Source: Marinobacter sp. 2_MG-2023
GTDB lineage: Bacteria > Pseudomonadota > Gammaproteobacteria > Pseudomonadales > Oleiphilaceae
Assembly (NCBI RefSeq): GCF_030546935.1
Contig: NZ_JAUOPH010000003.1
Location: 655,049-719,048, forward strand
DNA: 64,000 nt
Direction: 5' to 3'
Below the pieces are notes generated by a model. It did no database searches. It saw only the letters and a list, made by a program, of their open reading frames with translations, and had not been told where the DNA came from. The stretch's first letter is position 1, and the number at the start of each line of letters is the position of its first letter. Below are positions 34,245-43,719 of the stretch, piece by piece. Both the position numbers and the translations under genes were made by a program.

Positions 34245-35333
34245 ATGACAACAAAAAAGACCCGATATGCCTGTAAAATTGCAATGGCCACCGCGCTGAC
34301 CAGCGCTATGATGGCCGGGACCGCCCAGGCGCAATTGGCCGGGCACAATGTGATTCTGGTGCATGGCTTCCAAATGGAGGACCTTGATACCCCCCCTGCG
34401 AACCTGCAGGCAATCAGAGACGCCGGCGAGGATTACTGGCAAACATTCTGGTTATCACGCTCGGAAGCACGTATTGACTGGCCAAGCGACGGCCGGATAG
34501 AAGGCTCCATTGCGCAACAAGCCTATGCGCAGATCCGCGAAATCAGTCAGCAAGGACTGTGCAATGACTTCTGCATAGTTGTCTCCCACTCAACTGGCGA
34601 TCTTGTCACCCGCTATCTCCTGGAAAACCAGGCGCGTTGGTTGCAGAACGAAGGTTTACCCCCACTGAAAATCCTTGCATCCATAGACTACGCTGGCGCT
34701 GGTGGTGGCACAGACCTGGCGAACCTGGCGCTGAGCCTTGCGTACAACCCGACCTGGTATAACTGGCCACTTCGAGCGGCCGTGCAGGCTTTCACAGGCA
34801 TTGAACCTGAGCCGGGCAAACTGGGCGTGGTGAATGACCTGCAAACCAATACAGCGAGAAACCTTGCCTTAAGCCCTAACTCTGTACCAAGGCTTCGTTT
34901 CGTCGCCGGTGGCTCACCCTATGCGGGCATCACCAAGCCCTTCATAGCCGGCAAAGATGACGGCGTAGTACCTGCACATTCATCCTGTGGCGCAACCTCA
35001 GCCCAGGGTATCGACTCCTGCACCAGCAATCTCAGCCTCGCAGGCAAGGTCACCAGCCAGAGCGCGCCCTCTGGCCTCTACTACAACCACTATCCGGTAC
35101 TGATGAACGAAGGCGTTACACACAGTGGCGTTCTGGGCTCAGAGACCGGCAACATATCGGTGCCGGTGGTGAACAACACTACCTTGAACGGCTTGCAGGT
35201 CGACTTTGCAAGCAGAAGCTACAGCAAACGTCCCTGGTGGAAGCTCTGGGGTTCGAAAGACCGGTATATAGAGGTGCCCGGCTCAGACCAGACCGATATG
35301 TCCGCACTGGTTTACTCAACGCTTAACAATTAA
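34245..35333 (+). CDS. Secreted alpha/beta-hydrolase, lipase-like
   Basis: A 362-residue protein with signal peptide 1-30 (ending in GTAQAQ). The oxyanion-hole segment NVILVHGFQM near the mature N-terminus and the nucleophile elbow VSHSTGD (Ser in S-H-S-T-G, a variant of GHSxG) identify a lipase fold. Candidates for the remaining triad are Asp in AGKDDGVVP and a His in the C-terminal GVTHSGVL. Several Cys pairs (LCNDFC, SCGATSAQGIDSC) fit disulfides in an exported protein. ATG with CGGAG upstream. Substrate unknown; it could hydrolyse triglycerides, wax or polyester. Confidence 0.85.
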   Translation: MTTKKTRYACKIAMATALTSAMMAGTAQAQLAGHNVILVHGFQMEDLDTPPANLQAIRDAGEDYWQTFWLSRSEARIDWPSDGRIEGSIAQQAYAQIREISQQGLCNDFCIVVSHSTGDLVTRYLLENQARWLQNEGLPPLKILASIDYAGAGGGTDLANLALSLAYNPTWYNWPLRAAVQAFTGIEPEPGKLGVVNDLQTNTARNLALSPNSVPRLRFVAGGSPYAGITKPFIAGKDDGVVPAHSSCGATSAQGIDSCTSNLSLAGKVTSQSAPSGLYYNHYPVLMNEGVTHSGVLGSETGNISVPVVNNTTLNGLQVDFASRSYSKRPWWKLWGSKDRYIEVPGSDQTDMSALVYSTLNN

Positions 35334-35453
35334 CAGCGGCTTTGTATAAGGGATTCAACCCGGCTCACGGATGAGCCTTCTTTCCTTTTTACTTCGCAAA
35401 CTATACATTGGCGGGATACACCACTTCCCTAACTCTGGTGAACTCCCCACACC

Positions 35454-36404
35454 ATGTCTGACGCTCAAAAATCCGACCTTTTACTTGTTACAGTTACTCT
35501 GCTTGCAGCTGTGAGCTGGGTTTTTTCTAAAGAAGCCATATTGCTCATGCCGCCTTTGTTATTCATGGCCGTACGCTTTTTGGTTGCGGGCGGTTTTCTG
35601 GCGTTGTTCGCCTGGCAACCACTATCACGCCTCAGCCGCGATCAGGTGAAACGCGGCATCGGGGTCGGGCTGGTCTTCGGCGTAGCCATGAGTTTCTGGG
35701 TCATGGGTCTTTTCAATGCCTCCAGCATGGGTGAAGGAGCCTTCATTACCAGCCTGGGCGTGGTTATTGTTCCCGTTATTGCCCGTCTCGCGTTCAAGGA
35801 GGCGCAACCCGCAAGTACCTGGCTGGCCATTCCCGTTGCCGTCTCCGGATTAGCGCTTCTCTCCCTTCGCAACGGTTTTCAGCCAGAGGCGGGGCAGATG
35901 TTCTTCGTGGTGGCCGCTTCAATTTTTGCGCTGTATTTCACCCTCAATACCCGGGCCGCGAACCAGCGCAAGGTCATCAATCGCCAGGGTGAGACCGTTG
36001 AAAAACACCGTATCCCCGCTCTGCCCCTTACAGCCATTGCGCTGCTTACTGTGGGGATTGTGACACTGGTTGAATCATTCATTTTGGAGCCCTGGGGGCC
36101 AACGTTTGGCAACCCGCCACCACTGTTAATCTGGTGGATTCTTGCCAGCGCTATCATAGGAACCGCTGGGCGTTTTCTTGTACAAACCTATGCCCAGAGC
36201 CTGTCCACTCATAGCCATGGTGCCGTTATTCTGGTGCTGGAACCCGTTTGGGTATCCCTGTTCGCCGCCGGATGGTTTGGTGAGACCATGACCGCAACCC
36301 AGTTGGCCGGCTGCGGGTTGATCTTCGCTGCGCTGATCGTTAATCGCTGGAGTGCCTTTAGCAAAGTTCTCAGAAGCTCATCGAGGAGAAGAAAAACCGG
36401 ATAA
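35454..36404 (+). CDS. EamA-family (DMT superfamily) transporter
   Basis: A 316-residue inner-membrane protein with ten predicted helices arranged as two EamA repeats (about 8-140 and 160-300). The repeats carry the usual features: RFLVAGGFLALFAW, MGEGAFITSLGVVIVPVIARL, and near the end VLEPVWVSLFAAGWFGETMTATQLAGCGLIFAAL. A short charged loop (NQRKVINRQGETVEKH) separates them. It should export a metabolite or amino acid, but the substrate cannot be predicted. No clear Shine-Dalgarno precedes the ATG. It is followed by the tRNA-Val gene. Confidence 0.9.
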   Translation: MSDAQKSDLLLVTVTLLAAVSWVFSKEAILLMPPLLFMAVRFLVAGGFLALFAWQPLSRLSRDQVKRGIGVGLVFGVAMSFWVMGLFNASSMGEGAFITSLGVVIVPVIARLAFKEAQPASTWLAIPVAVSGLALLSLRNGFQPEAGQMFFVVAASIFALYFTLNTRAANQRKVINRQGETVEKHRIPALPLTAIALLTVGIVTLVESFILEPWGPTFGNPPPLLIWWILASAIIGTAGRFLVQTYAQSLSTHSHGAVILVLEPVWVSLFAAGWFGETMTATQLAGCGLIFAALIVNRWSAFSKVLRSSSRRRKTG

Positions 36405-36410
36405 AAGAGG

Positions 36411-36439
36411 TTGACCAAAAACGCCGGAGTCAGTATATT
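36411..36439 (+). promoter_or_regulatory. Sigma-70 promoter of tRNA-Val
   Basis: TTGACC (36411-36416) and TATATT (36434-36439) are separated by exactly 17 bases, with the tRNA starting 20 bases downstream. Confidence 0.8.
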
Positions 36440-36458
36440 TCGCCCCGTTGCAGAACGC

Positions 36459-36535
<77 letters not shown>

Positions 36536-36547
36536 TTTCTGCAAGAA

Positions 36548-36587
36548 AAGTCAGTTACTTGCGCCCTCCGTAAGAACTGGCTTTTTT
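36548..36587 (+). terminator. Terminator of tRNA-Val
   Basis: Arms AAGTCAGTT and AACTGGCTT pair with one G-T, and TTTTTTT follows. The loop of 18 bases can pair partly within itself. Confidence 0.75.
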
Positions 36588-36780
36588 TGTGCCTGGGTAC
36601 TTATTCTCATCGAACGACTGACAAACCCTCCTTGTAAGCACCGCTCCACAAACGGCTTCCCCAACAAAGTTTCCCAACGCCAAAAGGCCGTCCTAACATT
36701 GATCTGGTCACCTGGGATTTACCGGAATTTTACAGCGTATCGATTCAAACCATGCCATATTTGTGAAATCATTAACGCGG

Positions 36781-36786
36781 TATAAT
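36781..36786 (+). promoter_or_regulatory. Probable -10 element of the cytochrome c' gene
   Basis: A perfect TATAAT lies 40 bases before the cytochrome c' start codon. No well-spaced -35 is evident (TTGTGA is 14 bases away), so an activator may be used. Confidence 0.5.
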
Positions 36787-36825
36787 CGGCTTAATTATTT
36801 TCATAGATGAGAGAGGAATAAGAGC

Positions 36826-37293
36826 ATGCGTAAATCAGGAATTTTTGCGGCTCTGGCACTGAGCGCTATGGTAGCTACTCCAGTTGCAGCCCAAATGGAT
36901 GTGGAAGATCAGATTGAAACCCGTCAGAGCGCGTTTACGTTTGCCGGATGGAACATGGGCAAAATCAAGGCTCAGGCCATCGACGGTGATGTCGCCTACA
37001 ACGAACAACAGATACTTGCTGCGGCAAATGCCATTGCATCAGTAGCCAACTCTGGCCTGGGCGCCCTTTTCGGACCTGGCACGGGCATGGATCAGAACGA
37101 CAACACCAAGCTTAAGCCAGAGTTTTTCGACGAACCGGAAAAAGCCCGTGAAGTGGCTATCGGTTTTGCCCAGGCATCTACCAAGCTTCAGGAAATCGCC
37201 GCAAACGGCGGTGACAAAGCCGCTATCGCAGCCCAGTTCAGCGAAGTTGGCAAGTCCTGTAAGGCCTGCCACGACGCGTTCCGTGCCGAGTAA
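36826..37293 (+). CDS. Cytochrome c' (class II c-type cytochrome)
   Basis: A 155-residue periplasmic haem protein. Signal peptide 1-22 (ending in VAAQ). The mature part is a four-helix bundle with the haem-binding CKACH at 145-149 near the C-terminus, the class II arrangement. Arg/Met landmarks include IETRQSAFTFAGWNMGKIKA. ATG follows AGAGGA. Members bind NO or act in electron transfer. It lies convergent to a cytochrome b561 gene 32 bases away, and such pairs are common. Confidence 0.95.
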   Translation: MRKSGIFAALALSAMVATPVAAQMDVEDQIETRQSAFTFAGWNMGKIKAQAIDGDVAYNEQQILAAANAIASVANSGLGALFGPGTGMDQNDNTKLKPEFFDEPEKAREVAIGFAQASTKLQEIAANGGDKAAIAAQFSEVGKSCKACHDAFRAE

Positions 37294-37325
37294 GCCTTAC
37301 CTTTAGACGCCCTATCCTCCTTCGC

Positions 37326-38009
37326 TTACCAGCCCAGATCGGGCGCCGGTGGTGGAGGGGGAGGCAGAAGCCCTCCGTTAGCCACCCATACTGCGAATCC
37401 TGCAACCGCCAACGCAACAACCAGGGCTATCAGGCCACCACCTTTGCGATTTTCACCCATGCTTTCACTGACGGTTTTGTGCCCGCTAATCATTGGGGCA
37501 ATCAGGTTGTCCTTTTTTACAAAGGTGTAAAAAAACACGCTGGCAATGTGCAAACCGATCAATCCGTAGATAAACCATTCTGTCAGCTTGTGCCACGACG
37601 TAATTGTATCGTTCCACTCAGACGAAACCGCACGATAGAGCGGCCCGTTAAATGCTATGGCATCTGTTGCAAACAACCCTGTAACAGCCTGAAATCCAAT
37701 CAAGCCAAGCATGGCTAATACCGACAAGGCACCCAGGGGATTGTGCCCCAAACCTCGCCATGTGCCTTTCAGGTATGAAGAGACTGCTGAAGGCCCCGGT
37801 ATAAATTGCCAAAAGCGCGCATAGGTAGAGCCAACAAATCCCCATACCAACCGAAAGCTGATCAGCCCCACGATGGTCAGACCGAACCTCTCATGCCACA
37901 ACATCCAGGTACCACCAAGATTCACTGTCACGATTGAGCCCGTGACTGCGAGTACCAGCAACCAGTGAAATAGCCTTGTGGGCAAATCCCAAAGGGAGAT
38001 CGACTTCAT
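37326..38009 (-). CDS. Cytochrome b561-type membrane protein
   Basis: A 227-residue di-haem b inner-membrane protein with about four core helices and a fifth near the C-terminus. The N-terminal WDLPTRLFHWLLV has the first haem His, WHERFG the second, and WHKLTEWFIYGLIGLHIASVFFY the partner His residues. The C-terminal tail ends in a Pro-rich stretch (PPPPPPAPDLGW). ATG with AAGGAA upstream. It should pass electrons from quinol or a dehydrogenase to a periplasmic cytochrome, perhaps the cytochrome c' alongside. Confidence 0.93.
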   Translation of the reverse strand: MKSISLWDLPTRLFHWLLVLAVTGSIVTVNLGGTWMLWHERFGLTIVGLISFRLVWGFVGSTYARFWQFIPGPSAVSSYLKGTWRGLGHNPLGALSVLAMLGLIGFQAVTGLFATDAIAFNGPLYRAVSSEWNDTITSWHKLTEWFIYGLIGLHIASVFFYTFVKKDNLIAPMISGHKTVSESMGENRKGGGLIALVVALAVAGFAVWVANGGLLPPPPPPAPDLGW

Positions 38010-38133
38010 TTTATGTTCCTTATAAAACTGTTACGTATAAGCCCAGATTACCCGAACGACACCTGTTTTGCTTTATACTGCCCACCGCAGTTCGTGTACA
38101 AAACAGTCATGTATCAAATTAAAGGTTTATTCA

Positions 38134-38529
38134 ATGCGAGTGGTTATCCGTTATTTTTTCCGGACGTTGCGCCTGATCCTGACACCCTTTGTGCTACTGA
38201 GCGAAAAGCTTGGTGGCGGCAAGCCCCTGGAGCGAAGTGCTGAAGAGCAACAGAAAGTAGATGCAGCCTGTGAGCATCTGGCGCTGTACCAGTTCAAGAC
38301 CTGCCCATTCTGCGTGAAAGTGCGAAAGCAGATAGCACGACTGAACCTGAATATCGAGAAGCGGGATGCGCAGCATAATGAGACCCACCGGGCTGAGCTT
38401 GAACAGGGCGGCGGCAATGTGAAAGTACCTTGCCTGCACATCCGGAATGACGATGGCAGTGAGCAGTGGATGTACGAGTCCAATGACATCAACGCCTGGC
38501 TGGAACAACGCTTTGGGAAGGCGGCCTAA
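38134..38529 (+). CDS. Glutaredoxin-like protein with N-terminal hydrophobic segment
   Basis: A 131-residue protein. Residues about 48-128 form a glutaredoxin domain with active site CPFC (LYQFKTCPFCVKVRKQI), VPCLHI (the cis-Pro site) and YESNDINAWLEQRF. The first 25 residues (MRVVIRYFFRTLRLILTPFVLLSEK) are basic-hydrophobic and may anchor it to the membrane. The ATG at 38134 has AAAGG eight bases upstream; the frame begins 22 codons earlier. It ends one base before the convergent epimerase gene. Confidence 0.92.
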   Translation: MRVVIRYFFRTLRLILTPFVLLSEKLGGGKPLERSAEEQQKVDAACEHLALYQFKTCPFCVKVRKQIARLNLNIEKRDAQHNETHRAELEQGGGNVKVPCLHIRNDDGSEQWMYESNDINAWLEQRFGKAA

Positions 38530-38530
38530 A

Positions 38531-39538
38531 TCAAACCTTGTAAAACTCCCGATACCAGTCCACAAAGTTGGAGATACCCTTTTCCACTCCCGTAGCCGGT
38601 TTATAACCTACGTCGCTGATCAGGTCGTCGACATCGGCGTAGGTAGCTACTACATCACCTGGCTGCATGGGTAGAAGGTTCTTCTGCGCTTTTTTTCCAG
38701 TTCGCTTTTCAATTATTTCAATGAAGCGAGACAGCTCGACAGGGTTGTTACTACCAATGTTGTAAATGCGATACGGTGCCTTGCTGGTACCAGGATCAGG
38801 CGCTTGCCCGCTCCATTCGCTGTTGGGCTGGGCGACTTGGTCAAGCGTGCGGACGACACCTTCCACAATATCGTCGATGTAGGTGAAGTCGCGTTTGTGG
38901 TGGCCATGGTTGAACACATCGATTGGTTCACCCGCAAGAATCTTTTTCGTAAAGATAAACGGCGCCATATCCGGGCGGCCCCAGGGGCCATATACCGTAA
39001 AGAACCGCAGGCCGGTGATGGGCAAACCATACAGATGAGCATAAGAGTGAGCCATCAGCTCGTTGGCTTTTTTAGAGGCCGCATACAAGCTCAGGGGATG
39101 GTCGACGTTATCGTGGACAGAAAAAGGCATGGCCTCGTTCGCACCATACACAGAACTGCTTGATGCAAAAACCAGATGCTTCACACCGTTATGGCGGCAG
39201 CCTTCCAGTATGTTCATGAAGCCAACAAGATTGGCGTCCACATACGCATTAGGATTTTCAAGTGAGTAGCGCACACCCGCCTGGGCGGCCAGGTGTACAA
39301 CTCGTTCAGGGCGGTGCATTGCGAAGATGTCTGCCATCACAGAACGGTCTGAGATGTCCTGGCGCACTTCCGTGAAGCCGGGGTGGCCAATAAGTCGGGC
39401 TAAACGGGCCTCTTTGAGACTGACATCGTAATAATCGTTGACGTTGTCAACGCCGATGACTTCGTCTCCCCGCTCAAGTAAACGGTGCGCCAGTTGCGCA
39501 CCGATGAAGCCAGCGGTACCCGTTACCAGAATCTTCAA
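38531..39538 (-). CDS. NAD-dependent nucleotide-sugar epimerase, UDP-glucuronate 4-epimerase type
   Basis: A 335-residue extended short-chain dehydrogenase. NAD site GTAGFIG at the N-terminus, catalytic SSSSVYG (Ser) and YAASKKANE (Tyr-x3-Lys). The segment [20 protein letters not shown] and the length fit the UDP-glucuronate 4-epimerase group used for surface polysaccharides. The start is a TTG at 39538 with AGGAG nine bases upstream. It makes a UDP-galacturonate-type precursor, likely for exopolysaccharide or lipopolysaccharide. Confidence 0.92.
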   Translation of the reverse strand: MKILVTGTAGFIGAQLAHRLLERGDEVIGVDNVNDYYDVSLKEARLARLIGHPGFTEVRQDISDRSVMADIFAMHRPERVVHLAAQAGVRYSLENPNAYVDANLVGFMNILEGCRHNGVKHLVFASSSSVYGANEAMPFSVHDNVDHPLSLYAASKKANELMAHSYAHLYGLPITGLRFFTVYGPWGRPDMAPFIFTKKILAGEPIDVFNHGHHKRDFTYIDDIVEGVVRTLDQVAQPNSEWSGQAPDPGTSKAPYRIYNIGSNNPVELSRFIEIIEKRTGKKAQKNLLPMQPGDVVATYADVDDLISDVGYKPATGVEKGISNFVDWYREFYKV

Positions 39539-39589
39539 ATCTTTCGCTCCTGTTTACTGCATTACCTTCCACGCTATAGCCGTGTGGTA

Positions 39590-40315
39590 TTAAAACGCTA
39601 CGCCCGCACTGATGAAGGGCCCGTCCAGCTTCACGTCAAATACATCACTGCCGTCTTCATAATCGACTGCTAACTGGCGATAGCCTGCACGTAACTGCAA
39701 AAGCGAAATGTTGAACTGGCCGTAAACGTTGAAGTCGCGCATGGAGTCGCCATCGAAGCTTATAAAGTTGCCTTCAGCACCAACCGCGACACCCGTCAGA
39801 GGCAGGTCAAAGCGAGCAGCAATATAGCCCAGAGGTAATACCGCATCTGCTTCGGTTTTCTCTGAACTGCCGCCACTCTGCATTAGCAGTTCGCCGGAAA
39901 AGTCACGTACCGTCAGACCAAGGTCAAGGTTTACCCAATTATCGAGAACCTCGTAATACAAGGTCAGGTCAAGCTGTTCAAGATCCAGGTCTGAGCGCAC
40001 TGATGTGCCTGCTGGAAACGATCCGTAATTACCAGAAAGCGTGCCGTTGCCACTTTGTTGAACCAGCGTATAAGCCAAACGGACATTGGGTAGCAAAGGC
40101 ACAGGGTGTTCCAAATAAACGCTGGCATTGGCGTTACCGTCGTCCTTCAGCCGCAACTCGTCATTTACATCGACAGAGTCGCCGCCAGAGACCACATCCC
40201 CAGACAAATCCGAGTCCCAGTAGCTCACGCTGGCGCCAAGGCCAGCCAAGTCTGCTTGTGCCAGAGGAGCTGCCAATACAAGAGAGCTTCCTACTGCTAT
40301 GGTCAGTTTACGCAT
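39590..40315 (-). CDS. Outer-membrane beta-barrel protein (TIGR04219-like)
   Basis: A 241-residue exported protein. Signal peptide 1-21 (ending in LAQA), then DLAGLGASVSYWDSDLSGDV, the Gly-Gly-type start of this family, and amphipathic strands throughout, ending in FISAGVAF with a terminal Phe typical of BAM substrates. No enzyme motif. ATG with AGGTG upstream. Function unknown. It stands alone between the epimerase and purC. Confidence 0.85.
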   Translation of the reverse strand: MRKLTIAVGSSLVLAAPLAQADLAGLGASVSYWDSDLSGDVVSGGDSVDVNDELRLKDDGNANASVYLEHPVPLLPNVRLAYTLVQQSGNGTLSGNYGSFPAGTSVRSDLDLEQLDLTLYYEVLDNWVNLDLGLTVRDFSGELLMQSGGSSEKTEADAVLPLGYIAARFDLPLTGVAVGAEGNFISFDGDSMRDFNVYGQFNISLLQLRAGYRQLAVDYEDGSDVFDVKLDGPFISAGVAF

Positions 40316-40357
40316 AGTGCACCTGTGTCCTTGTCATCTGTTTGGATTTATCGTTAA

Positions 40358-41074
40358 TCACTCGTCGAAGTTTATGCCCAGACGGCGACCAACTTCTTCG
40401 TATGTTTCGATAACGTCGCCCAGCCCTTGGCGAAAGCGATCCTTGTCCATCTTTTTACGGGTTTCCTTGTCCCATATACGGCAGCCGTCCGGGCTGAATT
40501 CATCGCCCAGAACAATCTCTGCACCGCTGCGGCCAAACTCCAGTTTGTAATCGACCAATAGCATTCCGGCATCATCGAACAGTGCTTTCAGTACGTCGTT
40601 CACTTTGTAGGTTAGCTCTTTCATACGAGCTAACTCGGCCTCACTGGCCCAACCAAAGCTAACAGCCAGAGACTCATTAACCATTGGATCATGCATGGCG
40701 TCGTTTTTAAGAAAGAGCTCATAGGTAGGCGGATTAAGCTCCAACCCCTCTTCCACACCCAGGCGACGACACAAGCTACCCGCAGACACATTTCGCACCA
40801 CACATTCGACAGGAATCATGTCCAGTTTTTTCACCAGCGATTCCGTAGCCGACAGCAAACCTTCATGATGTGTCGGTACGCCAGCAGCTTCCAGTTTATC
40901 CATGATGAAGGCATTGAAGCGGTTGTTCACCATACCTTTGCGGCTGAGCTGCTCCTTCTTCTCACCATCGAAGGCCGAGGTATCATCCCGAAAGACCAGA
41001 ACAAAACGCTCTGGATCATCAGTGTAGAACACAGATTTAGCTTTGCCTGCGTAGAGTTCTTCGCGCTTTTCCAT
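40358..41074 (-). CDS. purC: Phosphoribosylaminoimidazole-succinocarboxamide synthase PurC
   Basis: A 238-residue SAICAR synthetase of purine biosynthesis, one residue longer than the E. coli protein. Landmarks are [37 protein letters not shown] at the start, [13 protein letters not shown], and [10 protein letters not shown] followed by [18 protein letters not shown] with GGAG seven bases upstream. Placement after dapA and bamC is the common gammaproteobacterial order. Confidence 0.97.
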   Translation of the reverse strand: MEKREELYAGKAKSVFYTDDPERFVLVFRDDTSAFDGEKKEQLSRKGMVNNRFNAFIMDKLEAAGVPTHHEGLLSATESLVKKLDMIPVECVVRNVSAGSLCRRLGVEEGLELNPPTYELFLKNDAMHDPMVNESLAVSFGWASEAELARMKELTYKVNDVLKALFDDAGMLLVDYKLEFGRSGAEIVLGDEFSPDGCRIWDKETRKKMDKDRFRQGLGDVIETYEEVGRRLGINFDE

Positions 41075-41121
41075 TGTAAGTCTCCGAAACGGAGGCCCGC
41101 GCCGCGGGCACCCCTTCTGAA

Positions 41122-42237
41122 TCAGTATAGGTAATTGAACAGCTGTGTCAGCAGGTCTTCATCGCCCTGCACACCGGTATAACTTTCAGCCGTTTCAGCC
41201 GTTACCTGCACCAGGCCATCGAGTTCGTCGACGGTGACCGTATGAGTGTGGCGAGGTTTTTCTTTATCACTGAACCAGCTGAACCAGCCAGGGTCGCGCT
41301 CGTCGGCGCTGCGGAAATCGACAAAAAGCCAGCCTTCACTACGGTTGAGATCTACGATGGCGATATCTGACTCGGTAAGCGCCCGATTAACCTCGGCCCA
41401 CGCACGACCGTAATCGAGGTCCATGCTAATCGCTTTTGCTCTGTCATCTTCAGATACAAGCTTTACTAAAGGCTTGGAGACCATTCCTGATGCCGCCCGG
41501 GAGAAGGATTTGCTCTCTTCGCGCGCTTTCAGGAATTCGCCAAGATCCGCGAGCACGCGTTTCTGCAGCGATAGCTCCTCCGTGGAAGGATCAGTTGCTC
41601 CACGCCAGGAAATAAGCTCTGCAGGCCAGGAACCACCTTCTTCTGACGTGAGCTTACGCACCTGAATTTCAGTGGTTTTGCGACGCACACCAGGAGCTAT
41701 ACGAACCTGCAACACCGCCCTGGGTTCAGCTGTGGTTGCTTCGGTTGGCGCACTGGAAAGCTCCAGAAGAGCGCGGGCTCGCATGCTAAAGTTTGCCACA
41801 TCACTTTGTAGCATGCCCAGCTGTGGGTTGTCATAGGCGACACCCAGCCCCTGTTCGTTCATATAACCGGTTACCGCCGGCCAGATGCGACCGGGAACGT
41901 CGTTCACCAGCAACCAGGCCCGGCCATCCAGCTCTTCAACCACGTAATTTTCTTCGAGAATTTCCGAGGTCATATCAGGGGGCTGCGGGATATCAGACGT
42001 ATACATTTTGCTGGCATCCGCCGGATTTATCCTGCGAATGGGCATTACCTCATTAAACCGGGAAGTATCTGCCGTTTCAGGCAACGTCAGCGCGTCGCCT
42101 TCCTTTGCATCTACGTATCGCTCTGATCGGTCATCGACGAAACTGCAACCGGCCGTCGCAACGGCCAGTAACAGCCCTGATGCAAGCACGGTGGGACGGA
42201 ATGCAAAAAACTTACGGGTTCCTGAAAGAACCGGCAT
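41122..42237 (-). CDS. bamC: Outer-membrane assembly lipoprotein BamC
   Basis: A 371-residue lipoprotein (NlpB) of the BAM complex. From the ATG at 42237 (GAGAG upstream) it has a basic start, hydrophobic core and lipobox VATAGC. The disordered, conserved N-terminal part that contacts BamD follows ([19 protein letters not shown]), then two helix-grip domains ([19 protein letters not shown] and [19 protein letters not shown]). The frame extends to 42282, with an ATG at 42276 also possible. It lies between dapA and purC as in many relatives. Confidence 0.92.
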   Translation of the reverse strand: MPVLSGTRKFFAFRPTVLASGLLLAVATAGCSFVDDRSERYVDAKEGDALTLPETADTSRFNEVMPIRRINPADASKMYTSDIPQPPDMTSEILEENYVVEELDGRAWLLVNDVPGRIWPAVTGYMNEQGLGVAYDNPQLGMLQSDVANFSMRARALLELSSAPTEATTAEPRAVLQVRIAPGVRRKTTEIQVRKLTSEEGGSWPAELISWRGATDPSTEELSLQKRVLADLGEFLKAREESKSFSRAASGMVSKPLVKLVSEDDRAKAISMDLDYGRAWAEVNRALTESDIAIVDLNRSEGWLFVDFRSADERDPGWFSWFSDKEKPRHTHTVTVDELDGLVQVTAETAESYTGVQGDEDLLTQLFNYLY

Positions 42238-42284
42238 CGGCCTACTCTCTGTGTGGGACTGTGTCTTGGGGAGCATCTGCAAAC

Positions 42285-43163
42285 TCAGAGCACACCCGAG
42301 GCTTTCATCGCTTCTTCAAGTTCAACGTGGAATTTTTCGCTGAACGGCGTCAATGGAAGCCGGATACCTTCACCAATCAGGCCCATGCGCTGAAGCGCCC
42401 ACTTGACCGGAATGGGATTCGCTTCCAGAAACAATTTGCGGTTCAGAGGCATCAGAAGCTCGTTCAAACGATCGGTTTCTTCACGGTTGCCGGCAATGGC
42501 TGCCGCACATAGATCCGCCATGCCCCTGGGCGCCACGTTGGCAGTAACAGAAACGTTACCCTGCCCGCCCGCGAGAATCAGTTCAGCCGCAGTGGCATCG
42601 TCACCGGAGTAGACAGCCAGGCGCCCATCAAGCGCAGCAATCAGCTCTGCACCGCGGGGGATATTACCGGTGGCATCCTTGATGGCAACAATATTCGGAA
42701 TATCAGCCAGGCGAAGAACGGTTTCGTTAAGCATGTCGCAAGCTGTACGGCCTGGCACGTTATAGAGCATCTGACTCATGCCGGGCACTGCTTCAGCAAT
42801 TGTCTTGAAGTGCTGGTACAGACCTTCCTGAGTCGGCTTGTTGTAGTAAGGGACAACCAGCAGGCAAGCGTCTGCACCGAGCTTATGCGCTTCGGTTGTC
42901 AGATGAATGGCTTCACGTGTGCTGTTACCACCAGTACCGGCAATAACAGGGATCCGCCCGTTCACGCGTTTGATGATGTAACCAATTACCCGGCAGTGCT
43001 CTTGCTGATCGAGCGTTGCGGATTCGCCGGTGGTTCCCACAGCAACGATACCGTCGGTACCGTTCTCCAGATGAAAGTCCACCAGTTTATCCAGATCCTC
43101 CCAGTGAACGTCACCGTTTGGATGCATGGGCGTTACCAGTGCGACAAGGCTACCCGTAATCAT
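42285..43163 (-). CDS. dapA: 4-hydroxy-tetrahydrodipicolinate synthase DapA
   Basis: A 292-residue lysine-pathway aldolase, same length as the E. coli enzyme. GTTGESATL (substrate site), YNVPGRTACD (catalytic Tyr) and IVAIKDATGN (Schiff-base Lys) are all present. It condenses pyruvate with aspartate semialdehyde. ATG at 43163 with GGAG in the leader. First gene of the dapA-bamC-purC group and divergent from bcp. Confidence 0.97.
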   Translation of the reverse strand: MITGSLVALVTPMHPNGDVHWEDLDKLVDFHLENGTDGIVAVGTTGESATLDQQEHCRVIGYIIKRVNGRIPVIAGTGGNSTREAIHLTTEAHKLGADACLLVVPYYNKPTQEGLYQHFKTIAEAVPGMSQMLYNVPGRTACDMLNETVLRLADIPNIVAIKDATGNIPRGAELIAALDGRLAVYSGDDATAAELILAGGQGNVSVTANVAPRGMADLCAAAIAGNREETDRLNELLMPLNRKLFLEANPIPVKWALQRMGLIGEGIRLPLTPFSEKFHVELEEAMKASGVL

Positions 43164-43237
43164 AAAAACTCCGTCCGAATAAAACGGTTATGGTAATGTT
43201 GGGCACGAACGGACACAAGGGAATTAAAGGAGATGTC

Positions 43238-43705
43238 ATGTCATCTATTGAACTGAATAAAGCGGTACCAGACTTTGAAGCAGCAGCCACGGGCGACCAG
43301 ACCGTTCGACTGGCGGATTTGCGCGGCAAAAATGTCGTTATTTATTTCTACCCAAAAGACAATACTCCGGGCTGCACAACTGAAGGACAGGACTTCCGCG
43401 ACAACATGAAGGCGTTTGCGGAACTGGATACAGAGATTTTTGGGGTGTCACGGGATGGGCTCAAGGCTCACGAGAACTTCCGGGCAAAGTTCGAGTTCCC
43501 GTTTCACCTGATTTCCGATAAAGATGAAACTCTCTGCCAGTTGTTTGACGTAATCAAGCTTAAAAAGCTATACGGCAAGGAATACATGGGCATTGATCGC
43601 AGCACGTTCCTGATTGACCAGGATGGCGTACTGCGTAAGGAGTGGCGCGGAGTAAAAGTGCCCGGGCACGTGGAAGAAGTGCTCGCAGCGGTGAAATCTC
43701 TCTGA
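43238..43705 (+). CDS. bcp: Thioredoxin-dependent peroxiredoxin (Bcp/PrxQ)
   Basis: A 155-residue peroxidase. The peroxidatic Cys is in YPKDNTPGCTTEGQDFRDN; the resolving Cys five residues on in E. coli Bcp is replaced, so the resolving residue may instead be the Cys of DETLCQLFDV. The ATG at 43238 has AAAGGAG upstream; the open frame begins at 43190. Divergent from dapA. Confidence 0.95.
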   Translation: MSSIELNKAVPDFEAAATGDQTVRLADLRGKNVVIYFYPKDNTPGCTTEGQDFRDNMKAFAELDTEIFGVSRDGLKAHENFRAKFEFPFHLISDKDETLCQLFDVIKLKKLYGKEYMGIDRSTFLIDQDGVLRKEWRGVKVPGHVEEVLAAVKSL

Positions 43706-43719
43706 TCAACACTCTCATT

